NCBI GenBank assembly: GCA_044376615.1 | Contig: JBILKO010000126.1 | Coordinates: 1 to 6,837 of the forward strand | Origin: CAISGS01 sp044376615 | GTDB taxonomy: Bacteria; Pseudomonadota; Alphaproteobacteria; Caulobacterales; Caulobacteraceae | Reading direction: 5' to 3' | Length of the DNA stretch: 6,837 nt | Shown: piece by piece, positions 5,263 through 6,837 of the stretch | How the letters are laid out: each line of letters begins with the position of its first letter | Position numbering within the stretch: position 1 is the first letter of the stretch | Notes under the pieces: generated by a model | What the model was told of the DNA's origin: nothing | What the model saw: the letters and a program-made list of their open reading frames with translations, nothing else | The model's database searches: none | Program-made: the position numbers and the translations under genes

Positions 5263-6837
5263 GCCTCAAGAAAGCTATCAATCACCTTCTTCTCACCGGC
5301 CTTATCAAAGCTGACGGTCAGCTTATTGCCCTCGGTAAGGGTGACCTGGCCATAGCCGAATTTCTGGTGGAAGACGCGGTCACCGAGATTGAAGCGGCTC
5401 GGGCCCGAGGAATCGGAGCTGGCGACTAGGCGGCCTTGGCCTTCGATGACGCGGTTGCCCATGCCGCTGGCGGGTTTGCGCTCGCGCGTGTTTTCCTGGG
5501 CGCGTCGCCAGCCGGGCGAGGTATAGCCTGAGCCAAAGCTGGGGCTATCGTCCCAGCGGCTGGTAGTCGGCTGATTCATACCGGGTCCGCCGCTATAATA
5601 GCCGGTATCGCTCGAGGCCTCGACATGGGCCAGCGGCAATTCATCGACAAAGCGGCTAGGCAGTTGCGAGGTCCAGCGGCCATAGACCTGGCGGTTGGCG
5701 ACGAAGGATATGCGGGCCTGTTCGCGGGCGCGGGTTATGCCGACATAGGCCAGGCGGCGTTCTTCCTCGAGGCCTTTTTCGCCATTTTCGTCCATAGAGC
5801 GCTGGGACGGAAACACGCCTTCTTCCCAACCAGGTAGGAAGACCAGCGGAAATTCCAGCCCCTTGGCCCCGTGCAGGGTCATGATCTGGATTGCATCATC
5901 GCCTGCGCCCCGGTCCATATCCATGACCAGGGATACGTGCTCGAGATAGGATTGCAGGGTATCAAACGCGCTCATGGACTGGACAAGTTCTTTGAGATTG
6001 TCCAGCCGGGTCTGGCTTTGCGGGCCCTTGTCGGCGCGCAGGGCATCGGTATAGCCGCTCTCTTCGAGAATGGTCTCGAGCAGGCGCTGATGGTCTGCTC
6101 CGGCCCGTTCGTCGCGCCATCGGTCCATGTCGCGGATAAAGCCGGATAGGGCGGTGCGGGTTCGGGCGGGCAGCTCATCCGTGGCGATGATCTGGCGCGC
6201 CGCGGTCATGGCCGACACCCCGGTCAGGCGAGCGATTTGCAGGAGTTTGGAGACAGACGTGTCGCCAATGCCGCGCTTGGGCGTATTGACGATCCGCTCA
6301 AAGGCCAGGTCATCGTCCGGCGACTGGACCAGGCGCAGATAGGCATGGGCATCGCGGATTTCCGCCCGCTCGAAGAATCTTGGCCCGCCAATGACGGTGT
6401 AGGGCAGGGACAGGAGCACAAACCGCTCTTCAAAGGCCCGCATCTGGAACGAGGCGCGGACCAGTATGGCGCAGTCCTTCAGCTTACGACCCGACCGGCG
6501 CCAGGCCTCGATGTCTTCGCCAATCAGGCGGCTTTCGGCCTCGCCGTCCCAGACCCCGCGCACGCGCACCTTTTCGCCGCCTTGGGCCTCGGTCCAAAGC
6601 GTCTTGCCCAGCCGGTCCTTGTTAGATTTGATCAGGCCACTGGCGGCGGCGAGTATGTGTTCGGTCGAGCGATAATTGCGCTCGAGCCGGATGACGGTCG
6701 CGCCCGGAAAATCACGCTCGAACCGCAGGATGTTGTCGACCTCAGCCCCGCGCCAGCCATAGATGGACTGGTCATCATCGCCGACGCAGCAGATGTTTTG
6801 CCGCGCCTGGGCCAGCAGTCTTAGCCACAAATACTGG
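5256..6837 (-). CDS. UvrD/PcrA-type superfamily 1 DNA helicase, C-terminal part
   Basis: The gene is cut by the right edge; about 526 residues plus the stop are visible of a protein usually near 750-790 residues. These are ATP-dependent 3'-5' helicases of DNA repair that also act on RNA polymerase. Counting from position 6830 as residue 1, motifs appear in order: VGDDDQSIYGWRGAE (16-30), LERNYRST (49-56), VRASFQMRAFEERF (124-137), IVNTPKRGIG (180-189), IQIMTLHGAKGLEF (314-327), LEEERRLAYVGITRARE (354-370) and LPSRFVDELP (390-399). A low-complexity linker rich in Gly, Ser and Pro (about 404-478) leads to a C-terminal Tudor-like domain, FNLGDRVFHQKFGYGQVT (480-497), which in PcrA/UvrD binds RNA polymerase. 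Walker A and the DExx box lie outside the window. The reading frame continues past 6830 as Q-Y-L, so the TTG there is not a start. Whether it should be called uvrD or pcrA cannot be decided here. Confidence 0.95.
   Translation of the reverse strand, partial: QYLWLRLLAQARQNICCVGDDDQSIYGWRGAEVDNILRFERDFPGATVIRLERNYRSTEHILAAASGLIKSNKDRLGKTLWTEAQGGEKVRVRGVWDGEAESRLIGEDIEAWRRSGRKLKDCAILVRASFQMRAFEERFVLLSLPYTVIGGPRFFERAEIRDAHAYLRLVQSPDDDLAFERIVNTPKRGIGDTSVSKLLQIARLTGVSAMTAARQIIATDELPARTRTALSGFIRDMDRWRDERAGADHQRLLETILEESGYTDALRADKGPQSQTRLDNLKELVQSMSAFDTLQSYLEHVSLVMDMDRGAGDDAIQIMTLHGAKGLEFPLVFLPGWEEGVFPSQRSMDENGEKGLEEERRLAYVGITRAREQARISFVANRQVYGRWTSQLPSRFVDELPLAHVEASSDTGYYSGGPGMNQPTTSRWDDSPSFGSGYTSPGWRRAQENTRERKPASGMGNRVIEGQGRLVASSDSSGPSRFNLGDRVFHQKFGYGQVTLTEGNKLTVSFDKAGEKKVIDSFLEAG

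Noticed and set aside
6237..6824. 195-codon plus-strand open frame opposite the helicase gene
   Set aside because: The opposite strand encodes conserved helicase motifs throughout; no ribosome binding site or family signature supports it.
6828..6830. TTG as the start of a 524-residue helicase
   Set aside because: The frame continues upstream as Q-Y to the window edge, and a helicase starting here would lack Walker A and the DExx box; the gene is cut by the window, not truncated.
1..6837. Mobile element, CRISPR, phage or defence system
   Set aside because: No transposase, integrase, direct-repeat array, terminal repeats or compositional break was seen; the genes are core functions.

Overview
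This window looks like a stretch of core chromosome from an alphaproteobacterium. The DNA is GC-rich with matching codon use. The NadA, NadB, GreA, UvrD-type helicase and ELM1-like proteins all resemble alphaproteobacterial versions as I know those families. A member of the Caulobacterales or a related order is possible, but the sequence alone does not settle the order. I see no phage, transposon, CRISPR, toxin-antitoxin, tRNA or rRNA signal, and coding density is high.

Layout from left to right. (1) Positions 1-2867 hold a minus-strand nadA-nadB-nadC operon for de novo NAD synthesis from aspartate: NadB oxidises L-aspartate to iminoaspartate, NadA condenses it with dihydroxyacetone phosphate to quinolinate, and NadC converts quinolinate to nicotinate mononucleotide. 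The genes are 6 bp apart (nadA/nadB) and overlap by 4 bp (nadB/nadC). nadC runs off the left edge, so only its first 85 residues are visible. (2) Positions 2868-3142 are a divergent intergenic region carrying two related palindromes built on ATGCTCAA/TTGAGCAT, which I read as candidate operators for nadA, and a candidate dps promoter. (3) Positions 3143-3634 hold a plus-strand Dps-family ferritin-like protein. (4) Positions 3631-6837 are a minus-strand run of a UvrD/PcrA-type helicase (cut by the right edge), greA, and an ELM1-like (DUF1022) gene whose start overlaps the end of greA. dps and the ELM1-like gene converge, and one CTAG tetranucleotide supplies both stop codons.

How the genes fit together. 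The nad operon is a complete quinolinate branch under what looks like dedicated control. The helicase and GreA both act on stalled or backtracked RNA polymerase, and the helicase keeps the C-terminal domain that in its relatives contacts polymerase. A terminator-like hairpin and a candidate promoter between them suggest greA has its own promoter. The ELM1-like gene is probably translated through coupling to greA, and its bacterial function is not established. I do not see a new multigene defence or metabolic system here. The most informative leads are the paired operator-like palindromes, the greA leader architecture and the greA/ELM1-like coupling.
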